64,000 bases of DNA, taken from the NCBI GenBank assembly GCA_947501105.1, contig CANMUP010000002.1, forward strand, positions 682,001-746,000. The letters run 5' to 3'. Source of the DNA: an uncultured Flaviramulus sp. (GTDB lineage: Bacteria > Bacteroidota > Bacteroidia > Flavobacteriales > Flavobacteriaceae). Made by a program: the position numbers and the translations under genes. The notes under the pieces were generated by a model, which saw only the letters and a program-made list of their open reading frames with translations, was not told where the DNA came from and ran no database searches. Below, piece by piece: positions 32,586 through 47,162 of the stretch (position 1 is the stretch's first letter; the number at the start of each line of letters is the position of its first letter).

Positions 32586-33807
32586 TTTTAAATCATTAAG
32601 GGAGGAGTTAGATTCTACCGTTCAAAAGAATATATTAGACTATTGGGTTAATAATGCAGTTGATGTTAATAATGGAGGTTTTATAGGTCATGTTAGCCAT
32701 GACAATATAAAAGATATAAACGCAAACAAAGGCATTGTATTAAACTCACGCATTCTTTGGACATTCTCTATAGCTTATAGAGAGTTAAACAATGACGTTT
32801 TTCAGTTATTAGCAAATAGAGCTTATAGTTATATTAAAGAATTCTTTTTAGACGAAAAAAACGGAGGTGTTTATTGGGAGCTAGACAGTTTAGGCAATCC
32901 AGTTCAAAAAAAGAAACAAATATATGCCCAAGCATTTACTATTTATGCCTTAACAGAATATTATAAAATATCTAAGGATAAAGAGGCTTTAGATTGGGCT
33001 ATAGAACTTTTTGTTTTAATAGAGAAGCATAGTTATGATGAAGAAAATCAAGGCTATATAGAGGCGTTTGCAGAAGATTGGTCTGTATTAGAAGATATGC
33101 GATTAAGCGATAAAGATGCAAATCAAGAAAAAACAATGAATACGCATCTTCATATTTTAGAAGCATATACAAACCTATATAGGGTATGGCCTGATAAAGC
33201 TTTGAAACAACAACAAGAATCATTAATAATATTATTTTTGGATAAGTTTATTAGTTCAGATAATCATCTTAATCTTTTCTTTACCAATGCATGGGAAAAT
33301 AGGAGTAGAGTCATTTCTTTTGGGCATGATATTGAATGTGCATGGTTATTAACTGAAGCTGCTGAAGTAATAGAGAATGATGAATTAATATTAAAAACAA
33401 GAGAAGCTTCAATTCGAATTTCAAAAAAGTTTATTTCTGAAGCGTTAGATACTGATGGAGGTATTATTAATGAGCGAAATTCTGTAAATGGTCAAGTAGA
33501 TTATGAAAAACATTGGTGGCAACATGCAGAAGCTCTTGTCGGTTTAATGAATGCTTATACAATTTCTAACGACGAAAAATTTATCGCTCCAATATTTACA
33601 ATATGGGAATTCATTAAAAAAAATCTAATTGATCACAAAAACGGAGAATGGTTCTGGAAAGTAAACAAAGAAGGCGTACCAGATAAGAGCCAAGAAAAAA
33701 TTGGTTTTTGGAAATGTCCTTACCATAACTCAAGAGCTTGTTTTGAAATGATTAATAGAATAAACACAATAGACGTTTCTATAAATAAAATAGTAAATAA
33801 AAAATAA
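32575..33807 (+). CDS. N-acylglucosamine 2-epimerase family, cellobiose 2-epimerase-like
   Basis: 410 residues, cytoplasmic. The start is GTG at 32575, inside the end of the GH130 gene; no ATG lies before the conserved N-terminus. Cellobiose 2-epimerases convert beta-1,4-mannobiose to mannosyl-glucose, the substrate of GH130_1. The (alpha/alpha)6 barrel shows NTHLHILEAYTNLYRVWPD at 189-207 (His191), VISFGHDIECAWLLTEAAEV at 246-265 (His251), YEKHWWQHAEALVGLMNAY at 310-328 and IGFWKCPYHNSRACFEM at 376-392 (His384). Three histidines with this spacing are the catalytic set of cellobiose 2-epimerases. The translational overlap with GH130 supports a shared pathway. Plain mannose or GlcNAc epimerase activity is less likely. 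Confidence 0.87.
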   Translation: MTYNFKSLREELDSTVQKNILDYWVNNAVDVNNGGFIGHVSHDNIKDINANKGIVLNSRILWTFSIAYRELNNDVFQLLANRAYSYIKEFFLDEKNGGVYWELDSLGNPVQKKKQIYAQAFTIYALTEYYKISKDKEALDWAIELFVLIEKHSYDEENQGYIEAFAEDWSVLEDMRLSDKDANQEKTMNTHLHILEAYTNLYRVWPDKALKQQQESLIILFLDKFISSDNHLNLFFTNAWENRSRVISFGHDIECAWLLTEAAEVIENDELILKTREASIRISKKFISEALDTDGGIINERNSVNGQVDYEKHWWQHAEALVGLMNAYTISNDEKFIAPIFTIWEFIKKNLIDHKNGEWFWKVNKEGVPDKSQEKIGFWKCPYHNSRACFEMINRINTIDVSINKIVNKK

Positions 33808-33819
33808 TTACTTAAAAGA

Positions 33820-35649
33820 ATGAGAAGAATAGCACAAATAATTCTTATAATCTCTTTGTCATTACATTATGCTAATGCTCAAAGTGGATTCCAAAACTTT
33901 ATTACAGCAGATGGTCATCGGTTAATGGATGGTAATCAAGAATTCAGATTTGTTTCATTTAACGTACCAACATTAAATTATAACGAAGATGTTTTTGATT
34001 TCGATAGAATGTATCCGTATTCATTACCTACAGAATATGAAATAAGAGATGTTTTTGAAACGGTAAAACAAGTTGGAGGAAAGGTTATTAGAATGTATAC
34101 CATTCCTGTTCGATTGGAAAATGAATCGCCAGATGCTCCAACTTATGTAGAAGGCCCTGGAAAGTTTGTAGAAGAGTCTTTTAAGACCATGGATTTGGTT
34201 TTAAAACTAGCAAACGAGTATAATATTCGCATTATATTTTCCACATTAAATAACTTTCGTTGGATGGGAGGAAGACCCCAATACGCCGCTTTTAGAGGAA
34301 AAACACCTGAAGAATTTTATACCGATAAACAGCTTATTGAAGATTATAAAAAAACATTAAAGCATGTTATTACTCGGGTAAATACAATTACAGGCGTTGT
34401 TTATAAAGATGATAAATCTATACTGTGCTGGGAAACTGGAAATGAACTATCGAGCACACCAGAGTGGACAGCTAAAATATCAAAGTATATAAAAAAACTG
34501 GATATGAATCATTTAGTTATGGATGGTTTTTTTGCTTTTGATGATGTGCCAGTAAGGAAAAGTTCTGTAGAAGATCCTAATGTAGACATTATTAGTTCTC
34601 ATCATTATGAATTAAATGCGAAAGATTTTAATAAACATGTTCAAAAAAATATAGCAATTGTAAACGGACAAAAGCCATATGTCATTGGTGAATATGGTTT
34701 TGTGAGTACTACGGCTATGGAAAAGTGTATTGATGATGTCATTGCTTCTGATGTTGTTGGTATACTTATATGGGGTTTACGTGGGCATCGTTCTGAAGGC
34801 GGATTCTATTGGCATTCAGAACCATTGGGATATGGGCGCTATAAAGCCTATCATTGGCCAGGTTTCGAAAGCGGATCACAATATGATGAAAAAAACCTAT
34901 TTAGTTTAATGCGTGAAAGCGCAGCTAAAATATCGGGAGAAGCACCACCAAAATTAGAAGCACCAGACAAACCTGAATTGTTACCAATATCTCACACTTC
35001 TGCAATTTCTTGGAAAGGTTCAACGGGAGCTTCAGGATATAATGTGTATCGTTCAGAAAAAAAGAATAGACGCTTTAAAATAATTGGGCACAATATATCT
35101 GACGCTAAAAATCAATATGTTCCTTTATTTGAAGATACTACAATAGAACTAGGAAAATCTTATTACTATCGTATAAAAGCTATAAATCAGTTTGGTGAAT
35201 CAAAATTCTCAAATACAATTGGACCAATTAATACATCAACACATGCTCTAATTGATAATATGAATAATTATGGAAAAATGTTTTATTCCACGGAAGGTGT
35301 AACATTAGAAACCGAAAATGATCGCATTTTTAAAGAAGATATGCATCGTTTTAAAGGAGATAAGAAAGAGGAAGTTGTGTATTATGTTCCAGGAAATTTA
35401 AAAAGAATTAAGATTTATTCTTTCTGTAAAGAAGATATAGAAAATTTACAACTATCATTTTCAAAAGATAATATTTCATACACAGAGCAGAATATAAAAC
35501 CAGAGAGTTTTAATACAGGAAAAGGAGATTATGGGTATTGGATTCCTATTCTACACGATTTTGAAGTAAACGAAAAAGCAAGCTATTTAAAAATTAATTT
35601 TAAAAGCGAAACACAAATGAGTAGAATAGAACTTTACTACGATAATTAA
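33820..35649 (+). CDS. secreted GH5-like (clan GH-A) glycoside hydrolase, putative beta-mannanase
   Basis: 609 residues. Signal peptide MRRIAQIILIISLSLHYANA, cleaved before QSG. The catalytic barrel spans about 25-370: FVSFNVPTLNY at 45-55, VKQVGGKVIRMYTIP about 82-96, KSILCWETGNELSS at 199-212 with acid/base Glu209 after Asn208 (the GH-A N-E pair), and PYVIGEYGF at 286-294 with nucleophile Glu291. A fibronectin-III-like domain follows (about 390-470; SWKGSTGASGYNVYRSEKK), then a beta-sandwich of about 130 residues ending in SRIELYYDN, which looks like a carbohydrate-binding module. Linkage to epimerase and GH130 suggests that it cuts beta-mannan outside the cell. The exact GH5 subfamily cannot be told by eye; it could also be a related GH-A family. 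Confidence 0.78.
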   Translation: MRRIAQIILIISLSLHYANAQSGFQNFITADGHRLMDGNQEFRFVSFNVPTLNYNEDVFDFDRMYPYSLPTEYEIRDVFETVKQVGGKVIRMYTIPVRLENESPDAPTYVEGPGKFVEESFKTMDLVLKLANEYNIRIIFSTLNNFRWMGGRPQYAAFRGKTPEEFYTDKQLIEDYKKTLKHVITRVNTITGVVYKDDKSILCWETGNELSSTPEWTAKISKYIKKLDMNHLVMDGFFAFDDVPVRKSSVEDPNVDIISSHHYELNAKDFNKHVQKNIAIVNGQKPYVIGEYGFVSTTAMEKCIDDVIASDVVGILIWGLRGHRSEGGFYWHSEPLGYGRYKAYHWPGFESGSQYDEKNLFSLMRESAAKISGEAPPKLEAPDKPELLPISHTSAISWKGSTGASGYNVYRSEKKNRRFKIIGHNISDAKNQYVPLFEDTTIELGKSYYYRIKAINQFGESKFSNTIGPINTSTHALIDNMNNYGKMFYSTEGVTLETENDRIFKEDMHRFKGDKKEEVVYYVPGNLKRIKIYSFCKEDIENLQLSFSKDNISYTEQNIKPESFNTGKGDYGYWIPILHDFEVNEKASYLKINFKSETQMSRIELYYDN

Positions 35650-35674
35650 TATAAACGAACATTAAAACAGTGAT

Positions 35675-37060
35675 ATGGCTATTACGTTAAAAGAGAAGAT
35701 TGGTTACGGATTTGGAGATTTTGCTTCATCCATGTTTTGGAAGCTATTTTCAATGTTTTTAATGATTTACTATACTGATGTTTTTGGTTTAACACCAGCA
35801 TCAGTTGGTTTAATGTTTTTGTTAACCCGAATTTGGGATAGTATTAACGATCCGCTAATGGGAATTCTATGTGACCGTACAAATACTAAGCATGGGAAAT
35901 TCAGACCCTATTTACTTTGGATGGCCATTCCATTTGGAGCCATAGGGATTTTAACATTCTTAGGACCAGACTTTGGTGTGACAGGAAAACTAATATATGC
36001 CTATATTACCTACACCTTAATGATGATGGTCTATACGGCTGTAAATGTACCCTACTCTTCTTTGTTAGGAGTGATGTCATCAGAGCCAAAAGAGCGAAAT
36101 TCTCTAGCGACATTCCGTTTTATTGGTGCGTTTGCAGGAGGTATTTTTGTAACCTCTACAGCCGCTTATTTTATCGGATTGTTTAAAGAAGCTGGAGCAA
36201 ACGATGCACAAGGATATCAATATACAGTGTCTATTTACGCTATTTTAGCTGCTATTTTATTTATAGTTACCTACAAATGGACAAAAGAGCTTGTAAAACC
36301 AACTAAAAAAGAACAATCATCACTTAAAGATGATTTAAAAGATCTTTCTAAAAATGCATCTTGGTTTATCATGATTGGAGCAGGAGTAGCAACTCTAGTA
36401 TTCAACTCATTAAGAGATGGTTCTATGATGTATTATTTTAAATATTATGTAAAGAATCAAGAAATATCTGGTTTTGGAGAAGTTGGTTGGGAAAAATTAG
36501 CAGCAACATATATGACTATGTGGTTGGTGTCTAATATTATAGGTGTTTTATTGGCAACGCCTGTGGCTAATAAAATTGGTAAAAAACAAACATTTATTGG
36601 TGCTATGTTTTTGGCTGCAGCAATGAGTATTATTTTGTTTTGGGTAAGCCCAGATCAAGTATTATTACTTTACGGATTAAATATTTTTATTGGAATATCT
36701 GCTGGTATTGTATTGCCTTTAATTTGGTCTATGTATGCAGATATTTCTGATTACTCAGAATGGAAAAATGGAAGAAGAGCTACAGGGCTTATTTTTTCAT
36801 CGTCATCAATGTCTCAAAAAATGGGTTGGACTGTTGGTGGAGCGATTGCAGGATGGATACTTTCTGCCTATGGATTCGAAGCAAATGTAGAGCAGTCAAC
36901 AGAATCAATTTCTGGTATTCGCTTAATGCTTAGTGTTTTTCCCGCAATTGGAGCGCTACTGTCTGCTGTTTTTATGTATTTCTACAAATTAGATGATAAA
37001 TTCATGAAAAAAGTAAATGTAGAATTAGCTATAAAGCGAGGAGAAACTCAGGACGAATAA
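35675..37060 (+). CDS. GPH family (MFS) sugar:cation symporter
   Basis: 461 residues with about 12 transmembrane helices, in the inner membrane. The start EKIGYGFGDFASSMFWKLFS is the signature of glycoside-pentoside-hexuronide symporters (GYG.GD.a..). WDSINDPLMGILCDRTNTKHGKFRPYLL about 50-77 is the conserved loop 2-3 block (D..nDp.mG...D.T....GkfRp). IWSMYADISDYSEWKNGRRA near 350-369 is the C-terminal ADi.DY.E...G.R motif. It would import the disaccharide released in the periplasm, probably mannobiose given the epimerase and GH130 genes before it. It lies 25 bp after the GH5-like gene. Confidence 0.93.
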   Translation: MAITLKEKIGYGFGDFASSMFWKLFSMFLMIYYTDVFGLTPASVGLMFLLTRIWDSINDPLMGILCDRTNTKHGKFRPYLLWMAIPFGAIGILTFLGPDFGVTGKLIYAYITYTLMMMVYTAVNVPYSSLLGVMSSEPKERNSLATFRFIGAFAGGIFVTSTAAYFIGLFKEAGANDAQGYQYTVSIYAILAAILFIVTYKWTKELVKPTKKEQSSLKDDLKDLSKNASWFIMIGAGVATLVFNSLRDGSMMYYFKYYVKNQEISGFGEVGWEKLAATYMTMWLVSNIIGVLLATPVANKIGKKQTFIGAMFLAAAMSIILFWVSPDQVLLLYGLNIFIGISAGIVLPLIWSMYADISDYSEWKNGRRATGLIFSSSSMSQKMGWTVGGAIAGWILSAYGFEANVEQSTESISGIRLMLSVFPAIGALLSAVFMYFYKLDDKFMKKVNVELAIKRGETQDE

Positions 37061-37122
37061 GGAATAGTAATTTACTTTTTGAAGACTCACCTAAACTTGT
37101 ATAAAATTAAATCTTTTAAAAT

Positions 37123-41810
<4,688 letters not shown>

Positions 41811-41811
41811 A

Positions 41812-44472
41812 ATGAAAAATATACTCCTTTTAATTAGTCTTTTTGTAGTTCTTACTGCAAATGCTCAGAAAAAGAAATACCCTTATCAAAACGCCAAATT
41901 AACCGATCAAGAACGCGTTAATGATTTAGTTTCACGTCTGTCTTTAGAAGAGAAGGTCAGACAAATGGATATGTTCATTTATATGTTGTATGCCAATAAA
42001 GGCATAACAATGGATGAAATAGCCAAAAAGATTGGTAATTTTGGGGTAGGCTCAATTTTTAGTAGAGATTATTTAGCGACTCCAGCATTATCCAATGAAA
42101 TGCAACGAAGAGTAATCACCCAAAATAGATGGGGAATCCCAGTACTTTTTATAGATGAAATGCACCACGGTTGTAATTATGCAGGATCTACCATTTTTCC
42201 GTCTTATAATATATTAGGATCAACTTTTGACCGAGACCTACTAAAAGCTGTTGGGCGAGCAATAGCTACAGAAACACGTGCCCATGGAGTACATTTTGGA
42301 TTGGCTCCTAATTTAGATATCGTAACCGACCCTAGATATGGTCGGTTTTCAGAAACCTTTGGAGAAGATCCCTATTTAACTGCAGAAATGGGCGTATCCT
42401 TAATTAAAGGATTACAGGGGAACGGATTCGATCAACCCGATGCCATTGTCGCAGAACCCAAACATTTTGTAGGACATGGTGCTCCAAGCGGAGGCTTTCA
42501 TTTAGGCCCTGTATTGATTGGAGAAAGAGAATTAAGAACCAAGCATTTGTATCCATTCGAACGTGCTATTAAAGATGCTGGAATATTAGGACTTATGTGT
42601 GCTTATGGAGAAATAGATGGTGTTCCATGTTCAGCTAATAAAAAATTGTTATCAGACATACTTCGTGATGAATTAGGCTTTGATGGTTTTGTATTATCCG
42701 ATTGGGGGTCAATCAATATGCAAATGAGTCATGGAGTAGCTGCAAATATTGATGACGCTTGCGTGCAAGGATTTGAAGCAGGAGTAGATATGCAGTTGGG
42801 CGATTTACCCAATAAAGAATTTCTTTCTACTATGGTAAAATTGGTTGAAGAAGGAAGAATACCTGTAGAAACCATCGACAAAGCAGTCGCAAGAATCCTA
42901 AATGTAAAATTTAAGTTAGGGCTTTTTGAAAATCCATATATAGATGAAGATAGAATCAAGAATGTAGTCTATACTAAAGAGCATCAGGATTTGGCTTTAC
43001 AGGCTGCTCGTAAAGGAATCGTATTATTAAAAAACAAAAATAAAACCTTGCCTTTATCAAGCAATGCTTCTCAAAAAATAGCGGTAATAGGTCCCATGAG
43101 CGATACCCTTGAATTTGGTGATTATTCAGGTAAAAGAGCTGAGGATCATGAATACAAATCGTTGTACAAAGCACTGAAAGGATTCGCTAAAAAAGGTGAT
43201 GTTGTGAATCATACAACTGGATCTGAAATTATGGGGAAAGGAAAAATAGTTCCTACAACTTACTTATATCAATCCGATAAAAAAACACATGGACTGCAAG
43301 GGCAGTATTTTGAGAATAGTAATTTATCAGGAGCCCCAAAAGAAGAAAAAAAAGAAGAATTGATTGATTTCACATGGAAACAAATGGGGAATGCAGTTGC
43401 CAATATTTCTATTAGTAGTTTCAGTGCCCGTTGGAGTGGATATATTAAAGTAGACGAAACCTTTAACGGATGGATTGGTGCTGTTGCCAATGATGGTTTT
43501 AGATTGTTTATTGACGATCAAGTTTTTTTAGAAAAATGGGGAACAAAAACACCGCTAACCAAAAAAAACATAACATTTGAAGCAGGTAAGTTTTATAAAA
43601 TAAAACTAGAATATTATAACAATAATTGGAGTGGTAATATTCAACTCCGTATGGGAACAGATACCTATGATTTTAAAGATGCCTTAGCATTAGCCAATCA
43701 ATCAGATGTTGTTGTATTGGCATTAGGAGATGATGGTGAATTAGTAGGAGAAAACAAAGACATGGCAATACCTGCATTACCAGATATTCAATTGGAGTTA
43801 GCAAAAGCCCTTTCTAAAACAGGAAAGCCAGTAATTATTGTATTACAAAATGGTAGACCGTACCCGTTAGGTGAATTATTAGATTATAGTGATGCATTGA
43901 TAGAAGCATGGTATGCTGGAGAAAAAGGAGGAATAGCCATGGCAGAAATAATTTTAGGACTTACTAATCCGTCAGGAAAATTACCTGTATCCTATGCTAG
44001 AAGTGCAGGCCAATATCCTATGTATTATAACAAACAACCTATGTTAAAGCACAGGTATATTGATGAAGACAATACTGCTTTATTTCCTTTTGGTTTCGGA
44101 TTAAGTTATACCACATTTTCCTATTCTAATCTCAAAATTAAAGAAGATACACTAAAATTAAAGGACAATACAAAAGTAACTGTTTCCGTAGATGTAACCA
44201 ATACAGGAAATGTGTCTGGAGAAGAAGTGGTTCAATTGTATATTAGAGATTTAGTATCTAGCGTAACCACACCAGTTATGCAATTGAGAGATTTTGAAAG
44301 AGTAGAATTAAAGAAAGGCGAAACCAAAACCGTAACCATGGAATTGTCTATGGATGATTTAAGTCTGTGGAATGTGGAGATGAAAAAAGTAACAGAACCT
44401 GGTAAGTTTAAAGTGATGGTAGGAGGTAATTCTAAAGAATATTTAGAAGATACCTTTACGTTAGTGAAGTAA
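41812..44472 (+). CDS. GH3 beta-glucosidase with PA14 insert
   Basis: 886 residues. Signal peptide MKNILLLISLFVVLTANA. The TIM-barrel domain runs from RVNDLVSRLSLEEKVRQMDM to about 390 with GVHFGLAPNLDIVTDPRYGR, AIVAEPKHFVGHGAPSGG (KHF and GH substrate-binding residues) and GFDGFVLSDWGSI at 289-301, giving nucleophile Asp297. The second domain begins at about 395 (ARKGIVLLKNKNKTLPL) and is interrupted near 475-600 by a PA14 module (GLQGQYFENSNLSG, ARWSGYIKVDE, FYKIKLEYYNNNWSG). It ends with SGKLPVSYARSAGQYPMYYN and a fibronectin-III-like C-terminus. PA14-bearing GH3 enzymes are mostly beta-glucosidases. The gene starts 1 bp after GH2. Confidence 0.94.
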   Translation: MKNILLLISLFVVLTANAQKKKYPYQNAKLTDQERVNDLVSRLSLEEKVRQMDMFIYMLYANKGITMDEIAKKIGNFGVGSIFSRDYLATPALSNEMQRRVITQNRWGIPVLFIDEMHHGCNYAGSTIFPSYNILGSTFDRDLLKAVGRAIATETRAHGVHFGLAPNLDIVTDPRYGRFSETFGEDPYLTAEMGVSLIKGLQGNGFDQPDAIVAEPKHFVGHGAPSGGFHLGPVLIGERELRTKHLYPFERAIKDAGILGLMCAYGEIDGVPCSANKKLLSDILRDELGFDGFVLSDWGSINMQMSHGVAANIDDACVQGFEAGVDMQLGDLPNKEFLSTMVKLVEEGRIPVETIDKAVARILNVKFKLGLFENPYIDEDRIKNVVYTKEHQDLALQAARKGIVLLKNKNKTLPLSSNASQKIAVIGPMSDTLEFGDYSGKRAEDHEYKSLYKALKGFAKKGDVVNHTTGSEIMGKGKIVPTTYLYQSDKKTHGLQGQYFENSNLSGAPKEEKKEELIDFTWKQMGNAVANISISSFSARWSGYIKVDETFNGWIGAVANDGFRLFIDDQVFLEKWGTKTPLTKKNITFEAGKFYKIKLEYYNNNWSGNIQLRMGTDTYDFKDALALANQSDVVVLALGDDGELVGENKDMAIPALPDIQLELAKALSKTGKPVIIVLQNGRPYPLGELLDYSDALIEAWYAGEKGGIAMAEIILGLTNPSGKLPVSYARSAGQYPMYYNKQPMLKHRYIDEDNTALFPFGFGLSYTTFSYSNLKIKEDTLKLKDNTKVTVSVDVTNTGNVSGEEVVQLYIRDLVSSVTTPVMQLRDFERVELKKGETKTVTMELSMDDLSLWNVEMKKVTEPGKFKVMVGGNSKEYLEDTFTLVK

Positions 44473-44539
44473 TAGCAGGATGTTGAGGTAACATTGAAAT
44501 AATTTCATAAAAAAACAATCTAATAACAGACTTTTAATA

Positions 44540-46933
44540 ATGAGTTTTTTATATAAAAATTTCCTTTTCGGTTTAGTACTATTTAGCGTTTCTTTAAACG
44601 CTCAAACTAAAAAAATATACCATAAAAACTGGATTGATTTTAACAAAAACGGCAAGAAAGACGTTTACGAAGATCAAATCCAACCAGTAGAAAAACGAAT
44701 AGACGATTTAGTAGCTCAAATGACTATGGAAGAAAAAACCATGCAATTAGTTACCTTGTATGGTTATGGTAGAGTGGCAAAAGATGAACTGCCTACTGAT
44801 GCATGGAAAAACGAATTATGGAAAGACGGTTTGGCAAATATTGACGAAGCTTCTAATGGAGTTTCAAAAAAAGCAAAATACACCTTTCCGTACAGCAAAC
44901 ATGTTTGGGCATTAAACAAAATTCAAACCTTTTTCATAGAAGAAACTAGGCTAGGAATTCCAGTAGAATTTACCAATGAAGGTATTCGCGGACTCAACCA
45001 TGTAAAATCAACATCGTTTCCTGCGCAAATAGGAATGGGCTCAACATGGAACCCTGAATTATTATACAAAGTAGGGCAGGTGATAGGGAAAGAAGCATAC
45101 GCTTTAGGATACAATAATATTTATTCTCCAGTTTTAGATGTTGCTCGTGATCAACGTTGGGGACGTATTGTTGAAAGTTTTGGGGAAGATCCGTTTTTAG
45201 TTTCAGAATACGGAGTGCAAATTAGCAAAGGCATCCAAGAACAAGGTGTTGTGAATACCCTAAAACATTATGCGGTGTATTCAGCTCCAAAGGGAGGACG
45301 TGATGGTTATGTACGTGTTGATCCACATATTACCTGGCGTGATATGCACCAGATGTATTTATACCCTTTCAAACGTGCTATTCAAGAAACCAACATCATG
45401 GGAATCATGAGCTCATATAATGACTATGATGGAGAACCGATTACAGGAAGTCATTATTTTTTAACGGAATTATTACGAGATACCTATGGATTTAAAGGCT
45501 ATGTAGTGTCAGATAGTGAAGCCTTGGCTTATTTACACTATCAACATCACGTAGTAGATTCATATAAACAAGCCGTTTTAAAAGCTATAACAGCAGGACT
45601 AAATGTACGTACAACTTTTAATCCTCCTAAAAAATTCATTGACCCTTTACGAGAATTAGTGAATGAAGGTGCTATTTCTACTGAACTGTTAGACAAGCGT
45701 GTTAAAGAAGTGCTCTATGTAAAATTTATAGAAGGTCTTTTTGATTCCCCTTACAGACAGGAAAAAATCGCAAACCAAGTTGTGAAAACAGAGGCACATA
45801 AGGCAGTTTCATTACAAGCCTCTAGAGAATCAATTATCTTATTAAAAAATAATGACAATACATTGCCTTTAGATGCTAGTAAACTAAAAAATATTCTTGT
45901 TTGTGGTCCAACTGCTAAAGCAACTAGAAGTTCTGTAAGTCGTTATGGAGCTTTAAGAACAGAAGTTATTTCCGGATATCAAGGTATTGTGAATCATCTA
46001 AAAGATAAAGCAGAAGTAACTTTTGCAGAAGGTATTCCTATAAAAGATGAAAACTGGCCAGATTCAGAAGTGTTTGATGTGCCTTTAATTGATGAAGAAA
46101 ATGCAATGATAGCTGATGCTTTGACTAAGGCAGAGAATACAGATGCTATAATTTTATTTGTTGGAGAGGAAAAAGAAATGGTAGGTGAAAATTTAAGCCG
46201 TACAAGTTTGGATCTTCCTGGACACCAACGTGCATTATTAACGGCACTTTCTAAAACAGGAAAGCCTTTAATAGTAGTATTAATAAACGGGCACCCTTTA
46301 TCTGTTAATTATGCAGATAGACAAGCTGATGCTATTTTAGAAGGGTGGTTTCCTGGAGAATATGGAGGTCAGGCGATTGCAGAAATTATTTTTGGCGATT
46401 ACAATCCAGGTGGACATCTACCGGTTACAATGCTAAAAACGGTTGGTCAAATTCCTTTTAATTTTCCCGCTAAACCAAATTCACATGCAGGTCAAGCGAA
46501 AGATGGCCCTAACGGAACTGGAAAAAGTAGAATCGTAACAGAATTGTATCCTTTTGGTCACGGATTAAGTTATACTTCTTTTAGGTATAGCAGCTTAAAA
46601 ATGGACAATAAACTAACCACAACCTCAGGAACATTAACCGTTAGCTTTGAAGTAGAAAACACAGGTGACATGGCTGGAGATGTAGTACCACAACTATATG
46701 TAAATGATGAAACAAGTTCACTTACCGTTTACGAATGGCAATTACGAGGCTTTAAAAGAGTTCATTTAAAGCCTAATGAGAAGAAAACAATAGCATATAG
46801 TATTCATCCAAAAGACCTAGAACTTATTAATTTGAATAAAGAATTTGTAGTAGAGAAAGGTGTTTTTAATATCGCAATTGGTAATTCATCAGTAGATTTT
46901 CAATTGAAAGAAACCTTTAGAATTAAAGAATAA
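44540..46933 (+). CDS. GH3 beta-glycosidase, secreted, with an EF-hand-like N-terminal loop
   Basis: 797 residues. Signal peptide MSFLYKNFLFGLVLFSVSLNA. The mature N-terminus has DFNKNGKKDVYEDQ at 33-46, which matches a calcium loop of the EF-hand/dockerin kind (DxNxNGxxDxxxD). The GH3 barrel has TNEGIRGLNHVKSTSFPAQIG, YSPVLDVARDQRWGRIVESF, LKHYAVYSAPKGGRDG and YGFKGYVVSDSEALAYLHYQ, which places the nucleophile at Asp325. The second domain follows (ASRESIILLKNNDNTLPLDA, GHLPVTMLKTVGQIPFNFPA) with a C-terminal Fn3-like domain (WQLRGFKRVHLKPNEKKTI). It may act as a beta-glucosidase or beta-xylosidase. It is the last gene of the operon, 67 bp after the previous GH3. Confidence 0.93.
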   Translation: MSFLYKNFLFGLVLFSVSLNAQTKKIYHKNWIDFNKNGKKDVYEDQIQPVEKRIDDLVAQMTMEEKTMQLVTLYGYGRVAKDELPTDAWKNELWKDGLANIDEASNGVSKKAKYTFPYSKHVWALNKIQTFFIEETRLGIPVEFTNEGIRGLNHVKSTSFPAQIGMGSTWNPELLYKVGQVIGKEAYALGYNNIYSPVLDVARDQRWGRIVESFGEDPFLVSEYGVQISKGIQEQGVVNTLKHYAVYSAPKGGRDGYVRVDPHITWRDMHQMYLYPFKRAIQETNIMGIMSSYNDYDGEPITGSHYFLTELLRDTYGFKGYVVSDSEALAYLHYQHHVVDSYKQAVLKAITAGLNVRTTFNPPKKFIDPLRELVNEGAISTELLDKRVKEVLYVKFIEGLFDSPYRQEKIANQVVKTEAHKAVSLQASRESIILLKNNDNTLPLDASKLKNILVCGPTAKATRSSVSRYGALRTEVISGYQGIVNHLKDKAEVTFAEGIPIKDENWPDSEVFDVPLIDEENAMIADALTKAENTDAIILFVGEEKEMVGENLSRTSLDLPGHQRALLTALSKTGKPLIVVLINGHPLSVNYADRQADAILEGWFPGEYGGQAIAEIIFGDYNPGGHLPVTMLKTVGQIPFNFPAKPNSHAGQAKDGPNGTGKSRIVTELYPFGHGLSYTSFRYSSLKMDNKLTTTSGTLTVSFEVENTGDMAGDVVPQLYVNDETSSLTVYEWQLRGFKRVHLKPNEKKTIAYSIHPKDLELINLNKEFVVEKGVFNIAIGNSSVDFQLKETFRIKE

Positions 46934-47162
46934 GAATTTCATAATATAATAGATTGATGTTTATGTTATAAGTAGTGTGGTTGAACGATGCGTTTTTGTT
47001 TAACCGTGATGAAGTTTGAGCTTGAGATTTTGAATTTTTTTAGCATTACTTATATAAAATGATGGTATGTCTTGATGGATGTGGAATGACGGAATCTGAG
47101 CCATTTTCATGAAACAAGGTGGATTAAGTGAATTGGGTAAATAAAATATAATTACTAATACT

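Noticed and set aside
46934-47162. Spacer between GH3 and the CxPTR sulfatase, searched for hairpins and promoters.
   Set aside because: No convincing terminator or TAnnTTTG box was found, so nothing is annotated.
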